A stretch of DNA of 38,589 nucleotides from positions 1-38,589 of the forward strand of contig JANQKI010000026.1 in NCBI GenBank assembly GCA_028281165.1, given 5' to 3'. Made by a program: the position numbers and the translations under genes. Below, in pieces: positions 31,173 to 38,589 of the stretch (its first letter is position 1; each line of letters begins with the position of its first letter). This stretch comes from Opitutaceae bacterium (GTDB taxonomy: Bacteria; Verrucomicrobiota; Verrucomicrobiia; Opitutales; Opitutaceae). Under the pieces are notes generated by a model. That model was not told the origin of the DNA and ran no database searches. It saw only the letters and a list, made by a program, of their open reading frames with translations.

Positions 31173-34016
31173 CTAAAGCGAGAGCTTCGCTCCTAAGATG
31201 AAAGTGCGGCCGCCGTTCTCGAATTCGCGGAATAGCGGCTGCCCTACCGAATCTTGGAAACGCTGCACCGATGGTTCATCGGTCAGGTTGCGGATATCGA
31301 AGTAGAGAGTGTAGTTGGCGTTTTCTCCTTCAATGCGATATTGAAAAGAGAAATCGAGCGATTCTTCTACATCGTTGGCTCTGTCGCGATCTGGTCGAGA
31401 CACACCTTCGTCTGTAATGTCGATCGTGTCGTAGCTAACCCCATTGCGATTGTAGGCAAAGCGAGCAGAGTATTTTTCTGTTTCGTAGTACAGCTGGAGG
31501 TTGCCGACGTCCTCGAATTGATTGAGGACGAAATCGCGGCTGATGCCGTCGCGGAAATCCGCATCGCCATCGACATGGGTGTAGTTGGCGATTACGCCGA
31601 GATTATTGAAAGGTTCGGGCAGATGGTTGAACTTTTGCTGATAGGTGACTTCGACGCCTGTGTAGGTGGCTAGGTCGCCGTTCACAGGACGTGTGAAATC
31701 GAAATCGGCTAGATTATTGAAGCCTGCAGGAATGTCGTTGTCTGGATCGCTGTCGGCAGCGTTGTCTTGGCGCGCCTCATCGATTTCCCGATTAATGATA
31801 TCCTGAAGGTAGGGAGCCAGACTAGAAATCTGCACCTCCTCTTCGCGGAATCGTTCCACGTCTTCGAAGTTCTCGACTTCCTTGTAGAAGAGCCCAACCG
31901 AAAAGACGCCGCCTTGCGGCATGTAGTACTCGAAGCCGAGATCGAAGTTCTCCGCTTCGAAGGGTTGGAGCAAGGGGTTGCCGCCATTCATGCTAATCTC
32001 TCCCGTGTATTCTCCGGTTTCGTCGTCGAGTTCCCACTCGAAGTCGGTGTCGAAGAAGGGACGTAGGGTACGGTAGTCCGGGCGACCGATGGAGTTGGTC
32101 CACGCGGCGCGGAACACCAACGGATTGGTCGGCTGATAGCGTAGGATAATGGAGGGGAACCAGTTGTCGTAAGTGTTGTTGGCTGTGCTTCCATCTGATG
32201 CTAGAATCGAGAAGTCGGTTTCTTCGTAGCGAGCGCCAGCGATGACGCGCCAATCGCCGGTTTTCCAGGTCGCTTGCAAGTAGCCAGCGGTAATGTCTTC
32301 ATCGATGTCGTAGCTGTCCTCTGTGTCGTCTCCGTCGGGAAGGAAGCGATCGGGTTCGCTGATGAAAAGCTGGTTGATGATATTCATGTCGGCCCATTCA
32401 CCATTGTCCTGACCTACCGGCCTAACCGGCGTTGTGCGGTTGTCGCCAAATACGTCGGCCATGTAGATGGTGCGGTCCTCGTCGACTTCGAAGAAGAAGG
32501 TATTGTTGTCTAGGAAGTAGTCCTTGCTGGCGCGTTTGCCGCCAATTTTCAGGCGTAGCTCTCCGGATTCGAGGTTCATGACTCGTTCCAAATTGATCAA
32601 TGCCGCATCTACAGCGTCCTCCGATAAGTCGCCCCGGCGTTGTAGATAGTCGCCGCGATTGCCAACCTCTAGCACGTTGGGATCGTTAATCCAATTCTGC
32701 GGGTTGGTGAATTGCGGGATTTCTTTGAGGTCGTCGAACGTGTAAGTGAGGTCAATGATTCCGTCTCCCCGCGTATCGACAGTGCCGTCGCTGGCCCGGG
32801 CTTCGAAGCGCGCGCGAGTACGGGTTAGTTCACGACTGGCGACGGTAGTCGAAATGCGGTAATCGAGATTCCAATCGCCCTCATTGAAGAAGTGCTGACC
32901 TTCGAAGAAGAGGTTTTCGGTTTCCTGCAGTTTTGTTCCGGGACGATGCCGCTTACGTACACGACCGCCGTCGACGGCTCCCTGAGTGATGACGCCCTTG
33001 CCATCGATATTTTCCCAGACCGAATCAGTGGTCCAATCGGAGCCCGAATTGAAGCGCACCTGCATGTCGCGGCGCAATTCGTTGTCCTCGAACTCGGAGT
33101 AGAATCCGCCGATCTTGAACAACGTGTTTTCGCCAGGTTTCCAGTCGAAGGAGATATTGGCTCCAGAGCGAATGCGCTTGAGATCGCGCCATTGCAAGCG
33201 GTAGTCGCTCATACGCCAGAGTTCGTCGAATTGTCCGCCAGTGAATCCCAAGGCATCGATTTCTTCGTCGGTAGCTAGATCGAGGAATTCATCTTCCGTA
33301 CCCCAGACGGCGGTGGGACTTTCTACAGCGCGATTGTTTTCTTCCCATGATCCGGCGATCATAAGTCCCATATTGTTGTTGTCGCCGAAGCGGAAGCCGT
33401 AGGTGAATTCAGCCGAATACAAGTTTTCGCTGGGAAGGTCGTTGTAGCCGTAGCGCACAACGGCGTCGAATAGCGTGCCTTCCAGGTCTGTGGCGTTTTT
33501 GGTTTTGATTTCTACCGCGCCCCCGACTGAGTCCGCGTCCATTTCCGCAGGCACTGCCTTGAAGACTTCGATGCCCTTGATGAGCGTCGCGGGGATGGAG
33601 TTGACCTTGGCAGAACGAGATGCCCCGCCAACGGTAGACTCTGGTGAAGGTAGGCGATCGCCGTTGATCATTACCGCGTTAAGACGCGGATCCAGACCGC
33701 GAATCGAGATTTGTTCTGCTTCGCCTCGGTCTTTGACGATCGAGATGCCAGGCAGGCGAGCAAGCGCTTCGCCGATGCTTTGGTCGGGCAAGTTTTCCAA
33801 AGTCTCTTCTGAAACGATGGTGGATATAGTGTTAGACTCTTTTTGCTCTTTTAGAGCTGCTTCAGAGCCCCATTCGATTGGGCGCACTACGATAGCATCA
33901 AGGGTGTAAGTGTCATCGTCCTGAGCGAGTATTGGCGACGATAGAATAACGCATGCTATTGATAGTTTTATCAAAGGCATATGCGGGGTGTTGTGTTGTA
34001 GTTTTCGCAAGTTCAT
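31173..34016 (-). CDS. Large TonB-dependent receptor (TIGR01782/Xanthomonas-Caulobacter type)
   Basis: 947 aa. Signal peptide about 1-30 (LIKLSIACVILSSPILAQ), then a TonB box region (YTLDAIVVRP). The plug has QSIGEALARLPGISIVKDRGEAEQISIRGLDPRLNAVMINGDRLPS and IEVFKAVPAEMDADSVGGAVEI, typical of the large carbohydrate-linked receptor class of Xanthomonas and Caulobacter. The barrel ends FILGAKLSL. In Verrucomicrobiota this class commonly imports oligosaccharides. With the GH2, sulfatase, enolase and LacI genes it fits uptake of a polysaccharide breakdown product. No SusD partner is present. An intrinsic terminator follows. Confidence 0.93.
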   Translation of the reverse strand: MNLRKLQHNTPHMPLIKLSIACVILSSPILAQDDDTYTLDAIVVRPIEWGSEAALKEQKESNTISTIVSEETLENLPDQSIGEALARLPGISIVKDRGEAEQISIRGLDPRLNAVMINGDRLPSPESTVGGASRSAKVNSIPATLIKGIEVFKAVPAEMDADSVGGAVEIKTKNATDLEGTLFDAVVRYGYNDLPSENLYSAEFTYGFRFGDNNNMGLMIAGSWEENNRAVESPTAVWGTEDEFLDLATDEEIDALGFTGGQFDELWRMSDYRLQWRDLKRIRSGANISFDWKPGENTLFKIGGFYSEFEDNELRRDMQVRFNSGSDWTTDSVWENIDGKGVITQGAVDGGRVRKRHRPGTKLQETENLFFEGQHFFNEGDWNLDYRISTTVASRELTRTRARFEARASDGTVDTRGDGIIDLTYTFDDLKEIPQFTNPQNWINDPNVLEVGNRGDYLQRRGDLSEDAVDAALINLERVMNLESGELRLKIGGKRASKDYFLDNNTFFFEVDEDRTIYMADVFGDNRTTPVRPVGQDNGEWADMNIINQLFISEPDRFLPDGDDTEDSYDIDEDITAGYLQATWKTGDWRVIAGARYEETDFSILASDGSTANNTYDNWFPSIILRYQPTNPLVFRAAWTNSIGRPDYRTLRPFFDTDFEWELDDETGEYTGEISMNGGNPLLQPFEAENFDLGFEYYMPQGGVFSVGLFYKEVENFEDVERFREEEVQISSLAPYLQDIINREIDEARQDNAADSDPDNDIPAGFNNLADFDFTRPVNGDLATYTGVEVTYQQKFNHLPEPFNNLGVIANYTHVDGDADFRDGISRDFVLNQFEDVGNLQLYYETEKYSARFAYNRNGVSYDTIDITDEGVSRPDRDRANDVEESLDFSFQYRIEGENANYTLYFDIRNLTDEPSVQRFQDSVGQPLFREFENGGRTFILGAKLSL

Positions 34017-34498
34017 GACCTTCGTGTTGTTGAATTAATACGCTATTCCTGTTGGGCTCTGGCGGTTGGGAGAACCTGGCTTAAACGTCCGCCTTGCGGA
34101 ACGTTATGTGGAATCACGTTTTGAATGGTAGAAGGGGTTGGGATAGAAAGTCGGAGAACGCCCGAAGCTCTCCATCATTGTATCGAGAGTTAACATTCGG
34201 GGTTGTTGAGACAACAGGTTGGACTGCTCAAACTGTTGAATCGATTATAGTAGTCACTGGCCGATTCTTCAGTTTAGAAGCTTATTTCTAGCGGTGTGAT
34301 CCGGGAATCGAAATGTAAGACTTACAAGCTAGTCGCTCCCTTTTTTCGCCTAGCGAATGGGCATTGCCGCATAAAAAGAAGCGAACGTTTTTATCAGACC
34401 GTTCAACAAGTTGATCGTCCGTCGGACTTGCCCCTGTATCGGTTGCCAGAATCTTTGCTCAATATCCCAGACTGGGATTTATATATGAACTGCCTAAG
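34017..34498. promoter_or_regulatory. Divergent promoter region with CAAC-NN-GTTG sites
   Basis: 482 bp between the TonB receptor and the CapA-like gene. It holds CAACAGGTTG (34212-34221) beside TTGTTGAGACAACA (34203-34216), TCAAACTGTTGA (34228-34239) and TCAACAAGTTGA (34403-34414). The last is identical to 27271-27282. The AT-rich TTTATATATG just before 34499 could be the -10 region of the CapA-like gene. A 68-aa open frame ending at 34502 has no recognisable features. Confidence 0.45.
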
Positions 34499-35647
34499 AT
34501 GAAAACGAAATCGCAGCTTTCCATTTTTTGTATCGTATTTGTATTTAACATACAATTGCTGGCTGATGAACTATGGCCATGGCAGGTTCCAAACACCAGC
34601 GATCGGGCAGTTATCTTCCTTATGGCCGACACCAATATTCAAAACCGGACGAATCACTCGGAGGGCTATCGAACCGTAAAAGCCACCCTGAACGCTGCCG
34701 ACTTGCGATTCGCGAATCTTGAGGGCCCTTTTGCTGGCGCATCAAAGGATCCACGTGTCAGAGACATTCCGCACAAGAAATGGAATCATTCTGAACCAGA
34801 CCAAGTTCAAACCTTAGTCCAAGGCGGCATCGATGTTGTTGGAGTAGCCAACAATGTGACCTGGCCTTGGCAGGCATTGATGAGAAGTATCGAAGTTCTG
34901 GATGCAGCTGGCGTTCAATATGTTGGAGGAGGCGAGAATATCGAAAAAGCGAATACGCCTGTTGTCTTGGAAGTCGATGGAATAAAAGTCGGCTTTCTTT
35001 CCTTTGCTGCTACGGTTTTCCCATTCGAACATGCAGCAACTGAGATCCGACCCGGAATCGCCGAGATCAAAGTCCACACTGCTTACCAGCCGCCTCCGAA
35101 TCTAGACAAGCCAGGGCAGCCTCCTATTGTGCTTACCTGGCTTGATGAAGCCTCTAGGGGTCGAATGGTCGGCTATGTGGCGGCGTTGGAAAGCAAGACT
35201 GATTTGGTGATCACGTCGTTTCATTGGGGCGTTTCCAATACGACGAACGTGGTGTCGTATCAGAGAGACATTGCTCATACCGTCATCGATGCGGGAGCTG
35301 ACGTCGTGTTTGGGCATGGGCCTCATAGATATCAGTCTATCGAAGTTTATGAGAACCGTCCCATTTTCTATTCCGCCGGACAGTTTCTATTCGATGATCC
35401 CTTGCGCAAGGAAAGGCATCGAGAAGGCTTGCTAGTTCGAGTGGTCGCTACGAAACAAGAGTTATACAGCGTGTCCTTCGTACCGACTTGGCGCCCTGAG
35501 GAAGGACTTGAAATCTTCTTGGAAGATCCGAATCAGGGCCAGGGCAAGGAATTATTGGGCTATCTGAAATCTGTCCTGGGCGATTCTGGGGCCGATCTTT
35601 CCGTTGTCGGAAAGGAAGTGGTTATTGGAGGCGTTGGCGTTCATTGA
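34499..35647 (+). CDS. CapA-like (PGA_cap) secreted protein with altered active site
   Basis: 382 aa, ATG start. Signal peptide about 1-23 (LSIFCIVFVFNIQLLADE). It follows the CapA/metallophosphoesterase plan used in poly-gamma-glutamate synthesis: FLMADTN, NLEGPFAG, SFAATVFPF, SFHWG and VVFGHGPHRYQ. Where active members have ANNH and a following D/G, this one has VGVANNVTWPWQAL, with the histidine replaced by valine. A metal ligand may therefore be missing, so the protein may be inactive or use a changed chemistry. It is divergent from the TonB receptor and shares intergenic motifs with the SLC13/WD40 region. Confidence 0.82.
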   Translation: MKTKSQLSIFCIVFVFNIQLLADELWPWQVPNTSDRAVIFLMADTNIQNRTNHSEGYRTVKATLNAADLRFANLEGPFAGASKDPRVRDIPHKKWNHSEPDQVQTLVQGGIDVVGVANNVTWPWQALMRSIEVLDAAGVQYVGGGENIEKANTPVVLEVDGIKVGFLSFAATVFPFEHAATEIRPGIAEIKVHTAYQPPPNLDKPGQPPIVLTWLDEASRGRMVGYVAALESKTDLVITSFHWGVSNTTNVVSYQRDIAHTVIDAGADVVFGHGPHRYQSIEVYENRPIFYSAGQFLFDDPLRKERHREGLLVRVVATKQELYSVSFVPTWRPEEGLEIFLEDPNQGQGKELLGYLKSVLGDSGADLSVVGKEVVIGGVGVH

Positions 35648-35729
35648 ACTGGTAGTCTAAACGGTAGCGACTTGTGCCATTAAAGCCGCAATCCCAGACT
35701 GCGTATTAATTATACAAGAGCTTTCGTAA

Positions 35730-35929
35730 GTAGGAGCCTGCTCGCAGGCTATGTGTTTTCAGAATGATGATGGAAGACGATCGCCTGCCATTCGACAAGC
35801 TCATGGCCCTGATGCACTCGAACGGGCTAGCAGGCTCCTGCATTTCCTAGCTACTTAAATGACACCTATGGTGACTGCGAAGCGGATTCCGGTCTCGCCA
35901 GCCAAATGATGGCTAGCTTGAAGCTAGCC
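35730..35929. repeat. REP-like palindrome cluster
   Basis: GTAGGAGCCTGCTCGC (35730-35745) continues as an AGCCTGC/GCAGGCT hairpin. Its inverse GCTAGCAGGCTCCTGC (35826-35841) matches at 14 of 16 positions. GGCTAGCTTGAAGCTAGCC (35911-35929) is a perfect palindrome with a central G. The 297-bp region between the CapA-like and WD40 stops holds no gene. This looks like a REP doublet plus a further palindrome, as mobilised by RAYT transposases in other bacteria. Confidence 0.6.
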
Positions 35930-35944
35930 GCTACCTAAACATGT

Positions 35945-37045
35945 TTACTTCCTCTTTGCCGCCTCTCTGGCCTGGATTTCCTTAACCTCGCTGTGACGCC
36001 TTTCGTTGATGCCAGGATCATCCGACATGTAGGTCCACAGCTGGACGGTTCCGTCCTGGTGGGCGGTCGTTAATAAAGAGCCATAGTCGTTGAATTCCAT
36101 GTATTCAAGATTGTCGGACACCGTTACGCGAAGGGCGAAAGGTATTGAGTCGTTATTCAGAGAGTCATCTAGGAGATGTTTAGTGGCGAAAAAATCGATG
36201 GTATCGGAATGTCCTGCCGTTGCCAGGTAGCTTCCGTCGAGCGTCCAGGCAACCGTCTCTATCTTTTGCCCTAACTTATTCACCCGCCTAACCCGCTCCA
36301 TGTTCTCTAAATCGAATAGATAAATGTAGCCTCGATTTGTGCCGGCGGCCGCCCATCTGTCGTCAGGATGAATGTTCACGTTTATGAACTGGTGATTCAG
36401 GAAAAAGGGATCTATATCGAAAGCGCGTATCAGTTTTCCGGATTCAGTTTCCCAGACCTTCACGTATTTATGCCCGGATGTGACAAAATACTTGTCATCG
36501 GAGGTGAAGTCGACCTCGTTGACGGTGTCTCCGTGATCAAGCATTCGCACGAGACTCCAGTCGTCGGTGGAATAGACATGTATTGGACCAGAGTCGTCGT
36601 TTTCCTCCTGTCCCGATACCATGTATTTGCCGTTATTTGACGAAGCAAGGCCATCGATGCCGTTTTCGTGTAACATTTCCTTAACTACATCGCCAGTTTT
36701 GGCGTCCAGCACCCGCATCATGAAGTCTTCGCTCACGGCAACCACGAAACGCCCGTCTTGGGTCCAAGCAACCCTTTCTATTTCCGAAGGAAGCTTTTTC
36801 ACCCAAAGCTGATGTCCGTCCGACGTTCTGAATAGACGGACCGTGTAATCGAACTTAGTGCCGGAGACGATGTATTCGCTATTTGGGGAAAACTCGGAAG
36901 ATTCAACCGATCCGTATTCGCCATGAATATCAGCGAGGCGAGACCAAACTTGATTGAGGGCCAAGTTCCCGCCCCCATGAAGGGACTCTAAGAAAAAGGC
37001 GGGAAAGAGAGCGATTGCAGGTAAGGAAAATAGAAAGCGTTTCAT
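35945..37045 (-). CDS. Secreted WD40 beta-propeller, copy 3
   Basis: 366 aa from ATG 37045, which begins a good signal peptide (MKRFLFSLPAIALFPAFFLESLHG); an upstream ATG at 37141 would add 32 residues without signal character. WD40 blades: SSEFSPNSEYIVSGTKFDYTVRLFR, VAWTQDGRFVVAVSEDFMMRVLD, ASSNNGKYMVSGQ, DFTSDDKYFVTSGHKYVKVWE, VAWTLDGSYLATAGHSD, FNDYGSLLTTAHQDGTVQLW. It is a more diverged relative of the tandem pair at 27342-29549. The C-terminus is charged (EVKEIQAREAAKRK). Function unknown. Confidence 0.85.
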   Translation of the reverse strand: MKRFLFSLPAIALFPAFFLESLHGGGNLALNQVWSRLADIHGEYGSVESSEFSPNSEYIVSGTKFDYTVRLFRTSDGHQLWVKKLPSEIERVAWTQDGRFVVAVSEDFMMRVLDAKTGDVVKEMLHENGIDGLASSNNGKYMVSGQEENDDSGPIHVYSTDDWSLVRMLDHGDTVNEVDFTSDDKYFVTSGHKYVKVWETESGKLIRAFDIDPFFLNHQFINVNIHPDDRWAAAGTNRGYIYLFDLENMERVRRVNKLGQKIETVAWTLDGSYLATAGHSDTIDFFATKHLLDDSLNNDSIPFALRVTVSDNLEYMEFNDYGSLLTTAHQDGTVQLWTYMSDDPGINERRHSEVKEIQAREAAKRK

Positions 37046-37489
37046 GGCTTTTGGTGGGTTTGATATGCGGGTTGCAAAATGGAATTTTGATTCGGGAGCA
37101 CGCTTAACAGAATTAAAAAGGAGGATGGATACAAATTTCATTCAACAATTTGAGAACTCGATTGGTCGCTCATCGTGACCTTTCTTAAAACGCTTCCAGG
37201 CGTTGGTTTTCTAATTCGTCGCACTGGTAATGGATTTTGTTTTTACCCCGATTGCTCGCGTTGCCGGACATCCATGATGGAGCTCCTCCCGACATGGTTA
37301 GGCTTGTATTACAGGAAAAATGTGAAGACTTGGCTTCATGAGCAGCAGGTCTTCTCTTGCCGTGGAACTCTGATGCCAAGTTTTCGAAAAATTCCACTAG
37401 TCAATCTTCTTTGATGATTCGTCCCAGTCTAGGAGAGGTGTATGAAACGGAATGGGTCCAACCAGTAGGAATAAATCGAGATCTTGAAG
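37046..37489. other. Intergenic region upstream of the STN-sigma module
   Basis: 444 bp between divergent genes. Short open frames here (for example 37175-37414) lack recognisable features. Promoters for the WD40 gene and the STN operon should lie here, but no convincing -35/-10 pair or repeat was identified. Confidence 0.35.
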
Positions 37490-37888
37490 ATGGGGCTATG
37501 TCGAAGGCATTTTTTGAAGTATGGGGTTTCCTTTGGAGCCGCGTTTTCGTCGATTGCGATGGCATTTGGGAAAAAAGATGGGGAGCGAAAGAAAAATTTC
37601 GAAGTGCCGGAGGGGAACGCGACGAGGACTCTCAAGCTCGCGGCGAAGCAGGGAGGAGTGGATATCGTTTTTTCAGCAAAGGTCGTGAAGGGATTTAAGA
37701 CTCGAGCTGTCATAGGCTTTTACGCGCCGAGCGAGGCCTTTAAATTAATGCTGCGCGATTTGCCATTCGTCGCAGTAATACACCCAAAATCAGGCGTTTA
37801 CATTATCGAGAGAACCGGAAGCGCTTCTGTCCGAAACGTTTCAAGCTTTCCTCCTGACAATAAGGGGATCGCCCCGCATTTACTTTGA
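37490..37888 (+). CDS. Free-standing exported STN-domain protein
   Basis: 132 aa from ATG 37490 (a TTG at 37484 is two codons upstream). The N-terminus MGLCRRHFLKYGVSFGAAFSSIAMAF is a twin-arginine-like signal (RRHFLK). Residues 35-112 match the secretin/TonB N-terminal (STN) domain: NFEVPEGNATRTLKLAAKQGGVDIVFS, GFYAPSEAFKLMLRDLPFVAVIHPKSGVYII. In FecA-type receptors the STN domain is the signalling extension that touches FecR. Here it is separate from any receptor but directly precedes sigma and FecR genes, suggesting a detached signalling adaptor. The family assignment is by motif reading. Confidence 0.75.
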   Translation: MGLCRRHFLKYGVSFGAAFSSIAMAFGKKDGERKKNFEVPEGNATRTLKLAAKQGGVDIVFSAKVVKGFKTRAVIGFYAPSEAFKLMLRDLPFVAVIHPKSGVYIIERTGSASVRNVSSFPPDNKGIAPHLL

Positions 37889-37960
37889 TCGATAGATGGT
37901 TGCGCTTAAATGGTTGATGTCTCCTCGCCAAATTGACTGTATCCTGCTAACTTACAAACT

Positions 37961-38488
37961 ATGCCCCCAGACTACTCGGATCAAGCCGACTGGTATCAAG
38001 AGAATCTAGCCCCGCATGAATCCATGATACGAGGTTGGCTAAGAAGCCGTTACCGAAGTGAAATTGAGGTAGACGATATCGTGCAGGAGGCGCTTCTGCG
38101 TGTTCTGATGGAAAACCGGAAGCGTCCGCTTAAAGCCCCCAAGGCGTACTTTTATGCGGTTGCTAGAAATCTGGCGATTGATCGGGTCCGCAAGAACAAG
38201 CTTACCTCCTGCGGATCGGTTTGGGATGAGGAAGCGCTTGAAGTTCTAGACGACTCGGAGCGAGTCGAGGAGGCGGTTGCGCGAAATCATGAACTTGAAT
38301 TGCTGACGAAAGCGATCCAGAGGTTGCCAGAGCGTTGCCGGCAGGTCTTCACGTTGGCCAAAGTCTATGGGATGAGTCACAAAGAGATCAGTCGAGAACT
38401 GGATATTTCCAGGCATACCGTCGCAGCCCACGTGGCCAGTGGACTGGCGAAATGCATGGAATTCATGAAATATCACGGGAGTGATTGA
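37961..38488 (+). CDS. ECF RNA polymerase sigma factor (FecI-like)
   Basis: 175 aa, ATG start. Region 2 is seen in VDDIVQEALLRVLMENRKRPLKAPKAYFYAVARNLAIDRVRKN, with the -10-binding helix. Region 4 is RLPERCRQVFTLAKVYGMSHKEISRELDISRHTVAAHVASGLAKCMEFM, with an HTH. It belongs to the FecI/RpoE-like ECF group that is controlled by a membrane FecR anti-sigma factor. It follows the STN gene by 72 bp and precedes the FecR-like gene by 15 bp. It would activate a TonB receptor operon, probably just beyond the window. Confidence 0.92.
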   Translation: MPPDYSDQADWYQENLAPHESMIRGWLRSRYRSEIEVDDIVQEALLRVLMENRKRPLKAPKAYFYAVARNLAIDRVRKNKLTSCGSVWDEEALEVLDDSERVEEAVARNHELELLTKAIQRLPERCRQVFTLAKVYGMSHKEISRELDISRHTVAAHVASGLAKCMEFMKYHGSD

Positions 38489-38503
38489 GTAGGGATTGAA
38501 GAG

Positions 38504-38589
38504 ATGAGCAGAAAAGAATCGGATTCCGCGCGGGAGAAGCGTATCGAAAGCGAAGCGAGCCAATGGATGGCTCGAAAGTATAGCGGATT
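38504..38589 (+). CDS. FecR-like anti-sigma factor, 5' end only
   Basis: ATG at 38504, open to the window end (28 full codons). The visible N-terminus MSRKESDSAREKRIESEASQ continues WMARKYSG. The EASxWxxR pattern is typical of FecR cytoplasmic N-termini, which bind FecI-like sigma factors. It lies 15 bp after the sigma gene, with AAGAG just before the ATG as ribosome site. The identification rests on this short segment and on context. Confidence 0.7.
   Translation, partial: MSRKESDSAREKRIESEASQWMARKYSG

Noticed and set aside
34296-34502. 68-aa open frame ending in an ATGA overlap with the CapA-like start
   Set aside because: The overlap looks like coupling, but the peptide has no recognisable features and spans the promoter region with the CAAC-NN-GTTG site and TATATATG element, so it is probably non-coding.
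37175-37414. 79-aa frame with a CxxC-like run upstream of the STN gene
   Set aside because: No family resemblance, poor start context and an overlapping opposite-strand frame of equal length; probably chance.
1-38589. tRNA, rRNA, CRISPR array, prophage or intact insertion sequence
   Set aside because: Looked for in the intergenic regions by eye; no cloverleaf, spaced direct-repeat array, integrase or transposase was recognised.

Overview
The window reads like the chromosome of a marine or sediment heterotroph of the Verrucomicrobiota, probably class Opitutia near Pelagicoccus or Coraliomargarita. This is inference from gene content: three TonB-dependent receptors, a sulfatase, a GH2 glycosidase, secreted WD40 proteins, a FecI/FecR-type sigma system, a PchR-type AraC regulator, and weak or absent Shine-Dalgarno sequences. 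GC looks moderate, about 50%. No rRNA, tRNA, CRISPR array, prophage or intact insertion sequence was recognised.

Left part (1-16500): after a response regulator with a degenerate receiver and an HDOD domain, there is a metal-acquisition and metal-handling region. It holds an FMN-dependent lactate-type dehydrogenase, a DUF6607-like lipoprotein, a CopD-like membrane protein, an azurin, a PepSY membrane protein with a His/Gly-rich insert, two TonB-dependent receptors, a periplasmic thioredoxin-like protein, and a PchR-type AraC regulator translationally coupled to a 56-aa cysteine-rich protein. Beyond an orphan secreted protein lie a Met/His-rich outer-membrane barrel and a small DUF2946-like membrane protein. 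The key observation is a tandem operator-like repeat (AATCCGTCTCGG twice, exactly 21 bp apart) in four promoter regions. All four copies point the same way, towards the dehydrogenase, the lipoprotein and both TonB receptors. The AraC protein is the obvious candidate to bind it, and its own gene is preceded by a Fur-box-like inverted repeat. Together they look like an iron- or copper-responsive regulon.

Middle part (16500-20900): an SRPBCC/GyrI-like protein, a sulfatase flanked by a 26-bp direct repeat derived from the end of the preceding gene, and an iron-sulfur photolyase.

Right part (20900-35700): carbohydrate genes. A GH2 beta-glucuronidase and a sodium:solute symporter form an operon divergent from a LacI regulator. 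An SLC13/DASS transporter, two tandem secreted WD40 propellers, an enolase-superfamily dehydratase, a large TonB receptor and a degenerate CapA-like protein follow. With the sulfatase they suggest use of a sulfated, uronate-containing polysaccharide. A CAAC-NN-GTTG motif recurs in two of the promoter regions.

End (35700-38589): REP-like palindromes, a third WD40 protein, and a cell-surface signalling module made of a free-standing STN-domain protein, a FecI-like ECF sigma factor and the beginning of a FecR-like anti-sigma factor cut by the window edge.
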